Source: Onthophagus taurus
Lineage: Eukaryota > Arthropoda > Insecta > Coleoptera > Scarabaeidae
NCBI RefSeq assembly: GCF_036711975.1
Contig: NC_091972.1
Span: 1,059,001-1,123,000, forward strand
Length of the DNA: 64,000 bases
Direction of reading: 5' to 3'
In this document: in pieces, positions 45,588-57,309 of the stretch
Position numbering within the stretch: the stretch's first letter is position 1
Layout of the letters: each line of letters starts with the position of its first letter
Notes under the pieces: model-generated
What the model saw: the letters and a program-made list of their open reading frames with translations, nothing else
What the model was told of the DNA's origin: nothing
Database searches by the model: none
Position numbers and translations under genes: made by a program

Positions 45588-47112
45588 TCACTTAAAATGC
45601 AATATACAAAAATATATTAACATATGCAGAAATCTGAAGACGCACGGCTAAACCCGATACTTTCTAGTTCTAGGGCTAGTGTTAGTTCTAGTATTACACT
45701 AACACTATCACTAGAACTAACACTAGAACTAGAATCATTCGGGTTTAGCCGTCTTAAGAGACGTGCGGCTAAATCCGAATGCTTCTAGTTCTTGGTCTAG
45801 TGTTAGTTCTAGTGACAGTAGTAGGTAGCGCTAATTAACATAAAATATCATTATGTTGCATATTTTTATTGCACTCAAACTAGAACTAACACTAGACCTA
45901 GAACTAAAATTATTCGGGTTTAGCTGCCTTGAGAGACGTACGGCTAAACACGAATGTTTCTAGTTTTAGGTCTAATGTTAGTTCTAGTATTAAATATTGT
46001 TTAGCGTTAGATTGTGGTATATTTTTATTGAACGAAAAGTAGAACTAACATTAGACCTAGAACCAGAAACATTGGGATTTAGTCGTGCGTCTCTGAAGAC
46101 GGTCAAAAACTCAAGGTTATCATAAGGACGTCACCTTTTTCCAAGCAAAACTTTTTCTTTGCATAACTACCCAATGCCTGTACTATTAAGCTATGTTGCA
46201 TTTTAAATGGGACCGTGTAAGTACATAGTAGTTTCGTAACTATGGTTACTGCATTAATAAAGGTGTGTCCCAAAATTAACGCAAGATTTCAATTTGCCGC
46301 CATTCATGCAGTAAAGTGTTGACAACCCTAAAAAAAAATCGACAGTTGACAGTTTAGGGTTAGTCTTTGATTATATATAATATGGATTGAGCCAACGAGA
46401 GAGATAGCTTGCGCAAGGTGATCGAACCGAGATAGACATAGAAACGTACAGCCATATAATGGGTGTACAGGGTGTCCCAATTTCGATGTCCGCATAGGCT
46501 ATCTCCGAAACTAAAAGAGATAGAAAAAAAGTAGCTTACATGTCATGATCCCGTTTTTCGAGAAAATGCTAATGCCGAAAACTCCGAACAGCTATCGTCT
46601 TTTGTTTTCACCCTATCGGCAAAAACTGAAAATTTTGCAAAAACGACAATCGCGAATATCTCACTTATTATCAAAAATGGAGTATTATAAATAAAACATT
46701 ATATGGGCAACTTTTTACGAAGAATTCAGTGGCGTAGGTAGAATTTTTTTCCCATCTTTTATTTTCGAGATTTTAGACGTAACTTTATTTTTTTAAATGG
46801 AAACCATAGTTGGCTATGACTTAAAATAATTTGTTATTTTCTTCTGATAACAAATATATATAGTTTGTGGGGTATATTTCTTATAGTTATTGAATAATTA
46901 ACAAAAATTCATTTTGTTCCATCTAAATCTAATGTATGAATTTAAAAGTTAATGTTGCTATGGTGATAACCATACATACTATGATGGAATATAATGTATC
47001 AATTTGTTTGTTCTTTCTAAAACTATTGTATGTATTTAAAACTTAATGTTGTTATGGTAATAACCATACCATGAGGGAAAGCATTGTTTCCAATTATTGC
47101 CAAAGTTTGTAG

Positions 47113-47437
47113 CAAGGACAGTAGAATCTAACAGGACTGCTACATCCATTGTATTTTTGTAGTCGACTACGGGTTGGTTGCCCGCACTCTACGTCACACT
47201 ATTTGCCACGCCTGATAACTGTCTATGTTTTTAGAGGTTATATGATAGACATTAATACGTCTAAAAAACATAAAACTTCAAAACTAATATGAATACGTCT
47301 AGGATATAACCTCTAAAAACACACAGCAAACGCATAGACTATAACAACAGCTAGGCGTGGAAAATGGTGTGACGTAGTTTGCTGGTAGGCTGTCACAACA
47401 ATGGATGTAGCAGTCCTGTTAGATTCTACTGTCCTTG
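47113..47437. mobile_element. 325-bp MITE, 9-bp target duplication (Mutator-like), level 5 of nest
   Basis: Inverted repeats of 40 bp are perfect by eye: both ends start CAAGGACAGTAGAATCTAAC and continue AGGACTGC to TCCATTGT. Flanked by AGTTTGTAG at 47104-47112 and 47438-47446. A 9-bp duplication is typical of Mutator-like elements. The perfect arms suggest a recent insertion. Confidence 0.9.
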
Positions 47438-48096
47438 AGTTTGTAGTAGTATTTAAAAATTCACTAACAACTCTGGCATTATGTGCTGGTGCTTCGTCAT
47501 ATTGAAAATATATCATTTGAGACATATTTAGTGGCAAATTGTCGTTCAAAGGCTCAATGTGCTGCCTTAATATATTGAGGTATTTCCCTGAGTTTAAGTT
47601 TTTATGGTAGATACTATATGCCAAAATTCTATTATCTAAAAGGGCACACCATACATTGAACCCCAATCTTCTTTGAACACTCAGAGACTTCATCGGTCCA
47701 GATTACATTTTGAACAAACATCAGATTATTTAATTTTTTTAAATATCATCTACAAAATTCTAATCTTCGATTGACATCTCCGGCACGTAAATAATGAGTT
47801 AGCCCCGCTTTGTATGGTTTATACTTATTTTTCTTTCATATTCGGGAGCGGTGTCTTTTGGGTCAGACGACTTGTTGCAATTTCTCTTGCAGGTCATTTT
47901 GGTATGTTTTTGCACGTGGTTTGGAGAAGGACCAAAAATCTATTAAATTTTCTGCTGACCGGCTGAAGGTTCGTACGTGCGGTTGTCTTCTTTCTGGATA
48001 TCTTGTGAAATAAAATTCCGCGGCTAACGTCGCATTGTTATCTGATAACATATAGCATTCCATCATGTTACATTTTTCATAATTTTCGAAATTCAT
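47438..48096 (-). pseudogene. Broken transposase of level 4 element
   Basis: Begins MNFENYEKCNMMECYMLSD with a helix-turn-helix-like AAEFYFTRYPERRQPHVRTF block. After shifts, VIWTDE (first Asp), FNVWCALLDNRILAY, YFQYDEAPAHNARVVSEFL (second Asp) follow. The frame is then cut by the 325-bp MITE at 47437. Frameshifts and loss of the third catalytic block make it inactive. Confidence 0.78.
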
Positions 48097-48809
48097 TGTA
48101 AAGTTTTATTCAGTTTTGTTATACTTTGACACTTAACACGCTGGTGCATAATGCCAGCACATAATGCCAGAGTTGATATCGAATTTTTAAATACAAACTT
48201 TGGCAATTATTTGATACATTATGTTCCATCGTAGTATGTATGGTTATCACCATAGCAACATTAACTTTTAAATACATACATTAGTTTTAGACAGAACAAA
48301 ATGAATTTTTGTTAATTATTATAAAGTTACGTCTAAAATCTCGAAAATAAAAGATGGGAAAAAAATTCTACCTACGCCACTGAATTCTTCGTAAAAAGTA
48401 GCCCATATAATGTTTTATTTATAATACTCCATCTTTGATAATAAGTGAGATATTTGCGAATGTCGTTTTCGCAAAATTTTCAGTTTTTGCCGATAGGGCG
48501 AAAACAAAAGACGATAGCTGTTTCGGTATTAACATTTTCTCAAAAAACGAGATCATGACATGTAAGCTACTTTTTTTCTATCTCTTTTAGTTTCGGAGAT
48601 AGCCTATGCGGACATCGAAATTGGGACACCCTGTACTGATAGAAGTGAGATAGATATAGAAGCGTACTGACATATAATATATCTATCTTTGTTACACTTT
48701 CACATTATCGCTTTCCATCTGCGTCTATTCACCTTGAGCAACATTTTTGTTAGTAGATATATTCAGTTAGCTCAATCCATATAATATATAATCAAAGGGG
48801 TTAGTAAAA

Positions 48810-49886
48810 ATGGAGCGTTACACAATAGAACAACGTGTCTTCATTATTGAACAATATTTCAAAAATAATGACTGCTTGGCGGCCGCAGTTCGAAAATTTC
48901 GTACAAAATATCGGTCGGAATACTGTTTTAACTTCGTCAACTGTGAAGAGATTAATTGAAAAATTTCGGGAGACAGGATCCGTTGGAGACACCAAACACA
49001 CTGGTCGTCCAAAAACAAGCCGTTCAAATGTCAATATCGAAGCAGTGCGTGCGAGTGTCGGCGACACTCGCACGCACTGCTTGCAAATTGATGATTGACA
49101 AGAATTGCAAATTTCAAGAAGCTATCTACAGCGTATACTTACTAAAGATCTGTGCCTACATGCTTTCAAAATTCAATTAACACAACAACTGAAGCCCAAT
49201 GACCATGCACAGCGTAGAGAGTTTGTTGAATGGATTATTGAGCATCAACAAATGAATGCTGATTTTTCGAGCAAAATCATCCTAAGCGACGAAGCACATT
49301 TTTACCTTGATGGGTTTGTTAATCGCCAAAACTACCGCTTTTGGGGTTCTGAAAACCCACATGTGATTATCGAAAAACAAATGCATCCACAACGTGTCAC
49401 TGTTTGGTGTGGATTTTGGGCTGGAGGCGTAATTGGACCATACTTTTTTGAAAATGAGGCTGATCAAGCAGTGCTCGATATCGCGACATGTTAACACAGT
49501 TCTTTTTGCCGAAATTGAATGATATTGATGTGGCCAATACGTGGTTTCAACAAGACGGTGCCACATGTCATACAGCCCGTGAAACACTTCAATTACTGTA
49601 TGAGACATTTCCAGGTCGCGTACTCTCTCGTTTCGGTGATCAAAATTGGCCCCCTAGATCGTGTGATTTAACACCATTAGATTTCTTTTTATGGGGTTAT
49701 TTAAAACCACAGGTCTACGTCAACAAGCCCACAACCACGCGTGCATTAAAGGAGGAGATTCAACGTTGCATCAACGAAATTCAGCCACATTTATGCAGAA
49801 TGGTCATGGAAAATTTCGACAAACGAGTGCGTATGTGTATGCAAAGCCGTGGAGGCCATTTTCCCGATGTGTTATTTCATAAATAA
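48810..49886 (+). pseudogene. Mariner-like transposase, frameshifted
   Basis: Starts MERYTIEQRVFIIEQYF (DNA-binding helix-turn-helix). A shift near 48905 moves to the frame with TVLTSSTVKRLIEKFRETG and HTGRPKTSRS. A hairpin-containing block at 49042-49080 is followed by a stop at about 49099. The DDE domain follows with IILSDEAHFYLDG (first Asp), VTVWCGFWAGGVIGPYF, a second shift near 49485, WFQQDGATCHTA (second Asp), WPPRSCDLTPLDFFLWG (third) and the C-terminus to TAA at 49884-49886. All DDE blocks survive but the frame is broken, so it is inactive. Confidence 0.88.
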
Positions 49887-50030
49887 CCCTATCCTATGTA
49901 TTTTATGAATCAATAAAAAAATTACAATCAAAGGACTAAAAACTGTGTTTTCTATTTAATTCAAATCTTGCGTTAATTTTGAGACACCTTTATATTGCGA
50001 GTTATATGAAATTCCCGGTATATGTTTAAC

Positions 50031-51167
50031 TTTGTATATAGCCGTTCTAAAATTAAAAACTTTGAAGTGAATTAATATATTTATTTTATTGTATTAAATT
50101 GTATGTACATTTAGTGAAAGCGAATCGACAACCACATAATGCATTATGACGAAAGAAAATAATTTCTTTAGTGGTACATTGACTGCAAATTCGATCACTA
50201 GAACACAAATCTTTTCCATTTCAAATCACGTAAGTACCGTAGGTAATTATGTCGAATTACACGCAATTTTCCCCTGTACCAAAGCGCAATTATATCGCAA
50301 TATCGTGTTTTATTTGAAAACTTTCCTTAATTACCTAATGGTTTGTTTAAGAGAAATTTTTCGCTGAAACTGTCTATACGAAGATTTTTGCATTTCTGCG
50401 AACCTCGGAACGTAAGAAAGTGAGCATCAATTCTCGTGCTGCCGTTAATGGCTCGATGACAAAATGTACAATGGTTTATCCGAGTTGTATAGAACAACGA
50501 CATAATTTTCAAATTGCTATAGAACGATAATTAAGTAATTAGAAATTCGTTTGAGATCGACACGAAACTAAAACTTATTAATTGCCTGACGAATACGATG
50601 GAAACAATTGCGAAGTTTTTACTTTCTATTGAACTTTCGATCGCCGTTCAAATTTCAACTCGTATAGCAATCACTTTCACGTATTCAAATTTCGTGAGCT
50701 TATTATAACACCCATCATATTCGAAATTATTATTTTCGAATCAACCTCTTTTAAACGAAATACATGAAAGGAACGAACAAATAAGTGAGATTCTTTTGAC
50801 AAGTAAGTATCAGCTACGACCATCTCAAACAAAACTGGGAGAATAAAATGCGGAACAATAGAACGTAACGAGCCGGTTGACGAAATAACCAACTTTCTAC
50901 GAAATGGAACCATCTAAAGTCGAGAATTATGAAAGTTGAACATCAGATACTATCATGCGAATAAAAATGGGTCATGAAATTGGACGGAAAATGCAAAGCT
51001 CGCCAGAAAACCGTAAATCATTCCGGTTGAACATACGAAACGCCTCGACGCGACGTTTACATTCAATCAGACGGCTTTGTATTTCAATTAATTTAAACAC
51101 TATGGAGCACCACATTTCGACGGGTTAATTATGACTTGAGTGATAAAATAATTATACCGGGAGTTTC
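50031..51167. other. Intergenic spacer
   Basis: No repeat was recognised. GC-richer islands at about 50380-50480 and 50960-51090 carry no convincing ORF; they could be regulatory or old exons. Confidence 0.4.
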
Positions 51168-51860
51168 ATATAATTCGCAATATATGAATGCAGTAACCAT
51201 AGTTATGAAACTACTATGCACTTGCACTATCCTACATAAAATGCAACATAGCTTAACGGTGACGTCCTTATGACAACATTGAGTTGTTTCACATGTTAGG
51301 TCTATAGACCTAGAATAAGAATTAACACTATAGTGTTAATTCTACTTTTTGTTCAGTAAAAATATATCACAATTTAAAGCTGAATAACAATTAAAACTAG
51401 AACCCACACGTCTCTCAAGACAGCTAAAGCCGAATGATTCTAGTCTAGATCTTGTGTTAGTTCTACTGATAGTGCAAAACTAGAACTAACACTAGACCTA
51501 GATCTAGAATCATTCGGATTTAACCGCACGTCTCTCAAGACGGCTAAACTCGAATAATTATAGTTCTAGATCTTGTGTTAGTTCTAGTGCTAGTGCAAAA
51601 CTAGAACTAACACTAGACCTAGAACTAGAAAGTTTTAGGTCCTCTTAAGAGACGCATGGTTAAACTTGAATGTTTCTAGTTCTAGGTCTAGTGTTAGTTC
51701 TAGTTCTAACTAGCGCTATAACGGGCACTCCCTTTCCCGTATTAATCCGTAATATCGAGGTTTTACTATAATGTCGAATGATATTGACATGTGTGCATTT
51801 TATGTGGGACAAAAACAAAGTAAGTAGGTACACCCTGGTTTCTATGGAAATATATTTTTG
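51168..51860. repeat. Foldback-like element copy f
   Basis: B-type terminus CGGGAGTTTCATATAATTCG at about 51159-51180, then ATGAATGCAGTAACCATAGT, the subterminal ACATAAAATGCAACATAGC, CTAG-rich arms, and the A-side block GTAGGTACACCCTGGTTTCT at about 51827. The final A-type terminus is truncated at about 51860. Confidence 0.75.
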
Positions 51861-53634
51861 ACAAAAAAAAGACATCCTTTCACATGATGGATGAAAATTA
51901 TATGAATATTACAAAATAGTTATATCAAAAACTTATTCAAAAGTCAATCTATGCATCATATTCGAAACAAAGTACTTAAATCCACATTATTAGGAATAAT
52001 GAAACTCTGTAACTAAATATATACCAAGACAAGTACTTTAAACTAACCGGTTGTAAAGGTACTCAACCCACTTCGATAACATCTAAATGAGGCACTTCAG
52101 ACGAAAGCCGAGCACGTGCTTATTCAAATGACACCTTTAAGCATCGCATTGATCCGGCGCCATTTAGGTCTGGATTTCAATCCGGATGTGAGAACACATT
52201 AATTTTTTAATATCGTAGTAAATTTCGGTTAAAATAGATTTGAAACTGAAATTCGTTTCGTACCGGTATGACCAGAATTGCTGGCGCGAAACGATTCGGT
52301 GAAAAGGATTTGTCGTCTCTACGGAATCTCTGACGAAAGCCAGAGAAATGCTCTACTTTTAGGAATACAATAGGCGAGTGGTCTTGGATTCTTGAAAAAG
52401 TAGTTTTTAAGGCGGCAAATTGTCAACCAAGTGCGAAAAATAACAATGTCGTGTTTTTATTTTTTAAAAAATATAATTTAAATTGAGTCATTAATAAATT
52501 TTACCTATTTTATGAAAAGATTTTATTATACTATGAAAAGACTTCAAAGGTGAACGTAACGCCGAATAACATTGACCTTTAAGAAGCGTTCATTAGAAAG
52601 CAATTTCGTATGTGTTTTTTATTCATTTTGTATAGCTACGTAAACATGCGTTATGGTTGATGGTATTCTCTGTAATTATTTCTTAGCGTTTTCACCGCCT
52701 TTAGTTTTCACTTTTAGCCACATTTAAATCTTATCGTTAGAAACAGTTAGATCTATTTTTAACTGTTTTATATCTTAATTTCGTTTCCTTTAATTGTATC
52801 TTAATCACTGTTGTCACTGTAATCTTAATTGCTTCCGCCCAATGAATATAATAAATGATAAAAGCACGCAATATCTAGGGGAGATTCGTAAGTAAATTGC
52901 GCGTAAATCACTAGGAAGACATAAAACCCGGACATTGAAACTGTTTAAATTGTCTTGGTGGAAATAAACAAAATTACATCCATTTCGAGCTGGACAGGTT
53001 ACGTCCCGCACGATTTATAACGTCGAGTTTTGCATCTGCTCTTTAAATCGTTACTTTCACTAAGCAGATCGTGAATTACATGGGGTATACGGACGTCGAG
53101 TCGTTCACCATTGTCGTTTGTAAACGGCTTTTATAATCGTCGGTAACGAGAAAAAGTGCCAAAGAACGCGATTCGAACCGTGTACGGGACAATACCATAA
53201 AGTAAATTGAGCCATTAATCTCAACCGTGGCTGCAAAATAAAATAAAATAAAAACGAATCGCAACGATTAATTTGTCTAAGTTCTACTTTCACCCGACCT
53301 TCATCTTGACTCCTCTGGTCGTATACCGTTCGTTTCTGGAGCATATTGTACATCGTTTTATGACAGACGATATTTTACGGTAGCAGTATTATTAGGCTTT
53401 CTCTAACCTATCATTTATAGGGTATTAATAAAAGATCATAAGCACAGTATTTTATTTATTATTTTGTTTCTTCATTAGAAATTGATTCGTTTTAAATTAC
53501 AAAAAATATGAAACATGAAAGAATGATACTTTCAGAATGATTTGAATTAGGATAAATTTTATTTAGCTGTAAAAGTTATCTATTATCTAAGGAAGCTTAC
53601 TTAATTCTCAACTACGATTAAGCGACTGCCTAAC
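51861..53634. other. Gene-free intergenic DNA
   Basis: 1.8 kb with no gene or mobile element recognised. GC-richer patches at about 52080-52330 and 53080-53180. Confidence 0.4.
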
Positions 53635-53848
53635 CAGTCTAAGCAGCCCATTGGTAGGGCATGTCGGAACAGTTTTGAGCATGTTGTTTAAATCTATAAA
53701 TGGTAGTTCTAGCCACTTTCCCTATATGCACATGCAAAGGAGATAGGCCAAGCAGAACATCCATTGCTAGAGTTGGCGTTGTGCTTATCACACCAGAGAT
53801 TGCCAATCTAGCTACTCGTTGAATTCGTTAAAGTTTACTGATAATAAT

Positions 53849-54924
53849 ATAATCTATAATGTTAGACATTCCAATTTACTCTTTGTTCTTATCAATACAG
53901 ATAATCAAGTATTGAATAAGTAATAATAATAATAAATACTCAATAATATCAGGTCCTTAAAAAGTCATAAAAAATTTGTGTTAAGATTTGATGCCAATTA
54001 AATAATCACAAATAAAAATACAAAAATAAAATAAAATTTAAAAAAATAAACGAAACGTAAAAGTGATACATAAAATTTCTTATATTTATTAACACAAACC
54101 TGCTTTTAGAAATAGCTCTCTTTAAATCTTTCTGTAAACTTTGTACTTTAGTGTTAGAGGCCTCAAGCTTAACACAAGCAATTCTATGAGCGGTCCCAGC
54201 TGTACATCTTTCTTTTTCAGCATCGTTCACTCGTTGAGTAGCACGATTTAACATTTCTTGCCATGCAGGATCTAAAAGATTAATCTTAATACTTATATTA
54301 ATGTTTGTATTAATTCTTTTTTACCTAAAGTACGACCTCCTAAACCTTGTTCTGCTAAATAAACCATTTCCCTAGCAGCACTGTGAGCACTATTAGCTCT
54401 CTCATATTTCATAGCAGCTATTTGAGTATGTTTCAATGCTTCATTTGCAGAAAATCGCGCCTCATAATACGGTTTGGCTCTTTCAACACACAACCCCAAT
54501 TTTACCCTTAAAGCTTCAACTTTTGCTGTACTTTCACATAATAATTGTCGAAACGAAGCCCTAGCATCGTCTAAATCTACCTCCAACCTGTTTATATTAT
54601 CAGTAGCACTATTGAGCCTTTCCAACTCGATGTGAACTCTTGGATCTACACTATTCGTGTATTCCGCACCATTTTCACTCATTCTTATTCAGTTTTTATT
54701 AAAAAAAATCAGGATTTATTGATAATTATTGTCACTAGATGCTGGTTTTGTAAACCTTTGGATTCAGGTTTTAGATTGAATTTGGTCTCACCTCATTGGT
54801 TTGTAATTGTTATTTCAGGACTCTGATTTAACTCTCATTGAATGATTAACCAAAACAAACGTAGAACATCGACGTCCTCCTGAAACACACCTGAAATGTT
54901 AAATGTCAAATGGTGCAGTATAGT
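53849..54924 (-). repeat. Inverted partial copy of the SH3BP5 gene 5' end
   Basis: Corresponds to 57069-58157 in inverted orientation, including 5' UTR, exon 1, the 53-bp intron 1, exon 2 and the first part of intron 2. About 98 percent identity in exon 1 by eye. Introns are present, so it was copied as DNA, not by retroposition. The outer junction has a palindromic filler TTCAATTATAATTGAA at 54924-54939. Confidence 0.92.
54100..54682 (-). pseudogene. Partial SH3BP5 copy, exons 1-2
   Basis: Exons 54325-54682 and 54100-54271 keep Met, both reading frames and all splice sites seen in the parent gene (GTAAAA donor, TTTTAG acceptor, GTTTGT donor). Only a few amino acids differ (Asp to Asn near residue 11; His to Arg in LNxATQRVND). 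The 3' exons are absent, so a normal protein cannot be made. A truncated 176-residue coiled-coil fragment is possible if it is transcribed. Called a pseudogene for lack of the catalytic and C-terminal parts, not because of stops. Confidence 0.75.
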
Positions 54925-55235
54925 TCAATTATAATTGAACCTATACCAGGCTGCTGCTCCGTATGTGATCATAGGTCTAACCATAGTCACATAGCGCCAG
55001 TACAGTCTTTCAGGGGTAAGACCCCAATTTTTTTAATAAAAACTACGACAAGTCCACAAGGATAGTCTAGCTTTATGTAAAACTCCCTGTAAACGTCCAT
55101 TCCATGAGATGGTTTTGTCTAGGATTACTCCTAGATATTTGACTTCCTTTGAGAAAGGAATTTCTTCACCTTGGACAGTTGGGCGGATTAGTCCATCCAA
55201 TTTTAAGTATATTTACCAACCCAGATCTGTTTGTC

Positions 55236-57068
55236 TTAGTCCAAACCTAACATGGTTCAAAACGCACAAAGACAACATGGACGCTACTCTTGAGTGGTAC
55301 CAACTTAGTCACATGCTCGAGCGTTGACCAAGAGAAGTGCAATTTTTTGACTTTTAAATCATTCCTTTCAGGCCAAGTGTAGTATATTATTTCAAATGAT
55401 TGTAATTAAATATATATTTAAGGTGTTTTAAATTTTCAAATTACGTATTCTTAAAATGTTCCAACAATAGCAGAAGCGAACAAAATTTATTAGCATCTAA
55501 ATCGAAGCAATCACGTTCACTTTCCAACGTATTGTGGATAACCTCCGTGACGTGTTATTTCTTCCATTGTAACGCAGAGGTTGCCTTCTGAATCCTTAAC
55601 TCTTCGGTTACAGCTGTTCGCGTCGCAACATAAGCGATAAGGAAAAGTCGCGCCGCTTTCCATTGTTTCGTTACGTTATCAGAATTAAGTTATGAGGAAG
55701 TCGTTTCTTTATGCATTTACGATACAACACAATAAAATAGCAGAAAATACGATTCATGGATAATAAAAGTATGAAATCATTTTGTCTCGTTTACCAATTC
55801 AAATTGAGATTTGAAATTGGATATATTTGGAGTTACTTTTAGGTTTGATTTGATATTAATTCGGAATTAATTTAATCAAATTAATCAATTTTTTTAACAT
55901 TTTAAATTTTTTGATATGTTGAAATTTTTTTGTGTTAATATGTAAAGAAAGTTTTCGGGCGTTGAGCAAAACGATGTGGCATTGCGGCGTAAGACGGAGG
56001 CAATGGCTGGTTGGTTGGCGTCGTCGAAGAGAAGAAGAAAGTATGTGAAAGTGTGGCCTAGAACTCGAGGAGGTCCCCTTGTTTTGATCGGACACCGCGT
56101 TCTTCGTGATGTTATTGTCAAGGCCAAACATCTACTTCTTCGCCATTGGACGCATGGCCCCCAAGAACGACTCAACACGAGGCTTTTCTGTTCAAAAGAC
56201 CTCCACCAAAATTTCACTGTCACTCTTCAACGTTGCGGTTGAGACCTTCTTTATTAAAATTAGTCATCCGAGCGTAATCTGTTGCACTTCCTGTTACAAC
56301 GACGCTTGCGGCCTAAATAGACAACCATCAGGAGAAACCTTCTAATATCAGAAATGACATAAGATGGTAAATATGTCATTAGGTAAATTTTTTTGAAAAA
56401 CTTTACAGAAATGATGTTTTATAAGAATAACTAGAAAATATGTAAAATGAAACTATCAAGTGAGAAAAGCGATAATGTCTTAACGATTTCAATTATTCTA
56501 GAATTTTAATGGCTAAATGGAAATTTAAGCTGCACAATCTCTACAAGATGTTGAATGAATGAAGATTTCACGTGAAACGAACAACGCGTTTCCACCGTAG
56601 CCATTACGAGGGGAGTGTAAAAATGTAAGAAACGCAGTCTTAGTCTCACTGTCACCACACTGAACGAATCAGGTATTTTATTGCATTTTTGCCCACCAGT
56701 CGACATGATTTCTCTGATAAACACGTAACAAATTTCTCCTTCATTGCTTCTTGTAACATTTTCCGATTGTTTCATTTGAGGTGCAAGTGAAAGCATAAGT
56801 CGTAAAAAAAATAATTGCCATATCTCAAATTAATCAGGAATCAGTATCATGTATAGAGTTAAACAATAAATTTAATGATAAAATTTATGATGATTTTCTG
56901 TTTCAAATCTTTAAATCTTAAAGTAGTAAAAAAGATAATTTTATTCATAAAAGTGTTTTGAAATTAGTATTCTTAATCAATAATAAATGAGTATAGGCCA
57001 CTCCAGTTTATTATTTATAAAAACACCGAAAGATAGGCAACCCAATACACATCCATTATAATATCCCC
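55236..57068. other. Intergenic spacer between inverted SH3BP5 copies
   Basis: About 55480-55640 and 55960-56340 are GC-richer and have overlapping frames on both strands, none convincing. The rest is AT-rich. It would form the loop of the inverted repeat. Confidence 0.4.
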
Positions 57069-57309
57069 ACTATACTGCACCACTTGACATTTAACATTTC
57101 AGGTGTGTTTCAGGAGGACGTCGATGTTCGACGTTTGTTTTGGTTAATCATCCAATGAGAGTTAAATCAGAGTCCTGAAATAACAATTACAAACCAATGA
57201 GGTGAGACCAAATTCAATCTAAAACCTGAATCTAAAGGTTTACAAAACCAGCATCTAATGACAATAATTATCAATAAATCCTGATTTTTTAAATAAAAAC
57301 TGAATAAGA

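Larger units (their letters stand above)
46468..48633 (-). mobile_element. Mariner-type transposon with over 300-bp inverted repeats, level 4 of nest
   Basis: Both ends begin CAGGGTGTCCCAATTTCGAT and remain near-identical for at least 330 bp. After a gap of about 110 bp in one arm, similarity resumes toward the centre. TA flanks at 46466-46467 and 48634-48635. Same general design as the 18.2-kb element (long inverted repeats, degenerate transposase inside), but a different family. Confidence 0.88.
46365..48797. mobile_element. MITE-type element, 8-bp target duplication, level 3 of nest
   Basis: Ends CTTTGATTATATATAATATG and (read inward) CTTTGATTATATATTATATG, followed on both sides by GATTGAGC. 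Flanked by GGGTTAGT at 46357-46364 and 48798-48805. The duplication of 8 bp points to a hAT/P-type mechanism. A 426-bp relative without the inner insert lies at 59114-59539, which gives the empty state. Confidence 0.88.
46260..49990 (+). mobile_element. Mariner-like transposon, level 2 of nest
   Basis: Ends AAGGTGTGTCCCAAAATTAA (left) and AAGGTGTCTCAAAATTAACG (right, read inward), with TA at 46258-46259 and 49991-49992. Removing the nested insert leaves about 1.3 kb, normal for a mariner. Its 5' leader is interrupted just before the transposase start codon by the level 3 element. Confidence 0.9.
45588..50030. repeat. Foldback-like element copy e, host of a transposon nest
   Basis: A-type end ATTTCACTTAAAATGCAATA at about 45586-45610, palindromic arms to about 46090, then the B-type block (CCAAGCAAAACTTTTTCTTT; GTTTCGTAACTATGGTTACT). 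It is split at a TA by the mariner nest, and resumes at 49993 with TTGCGAGTTATATGAAATTC and the terminus CCCGGTATA near 50020. Without the insert it would be about 0.7 kb, like copies b and f. Confidence 0.82.
53635..55235 (-). mobile_element. RNase H LINE relic interrupted by a gene fragment
   Basis: Left part 53635-53843 matches 13458-13650 of the relic at 12.5-13.7 kb (about 90 percent by eye). Right part 54938 to about 55235 continues the same element upstream: [23 protein letters not shown] and VKYLGVILDKTISW on the minus strand. Between them the LINE lacks about 20 bp and holds a 1.08-kb copy of the SH3BP5 5' region. Stops and shifts make it dead. Confidence 0.82.

Noticed and set aside
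54006-54682. Second complete SH3BP5 gene on the minus strand
   Set aside because: Only exons 1-2 are present and the element ends inside intron 2; downstream sequence is LINE relic.
55856-56345. Overlapping ORFs on both strands in a GC-richer patch
   Set aside because: No frame has a recognisable motif or splice borders and both strands look equally open, so I do not call a gene.
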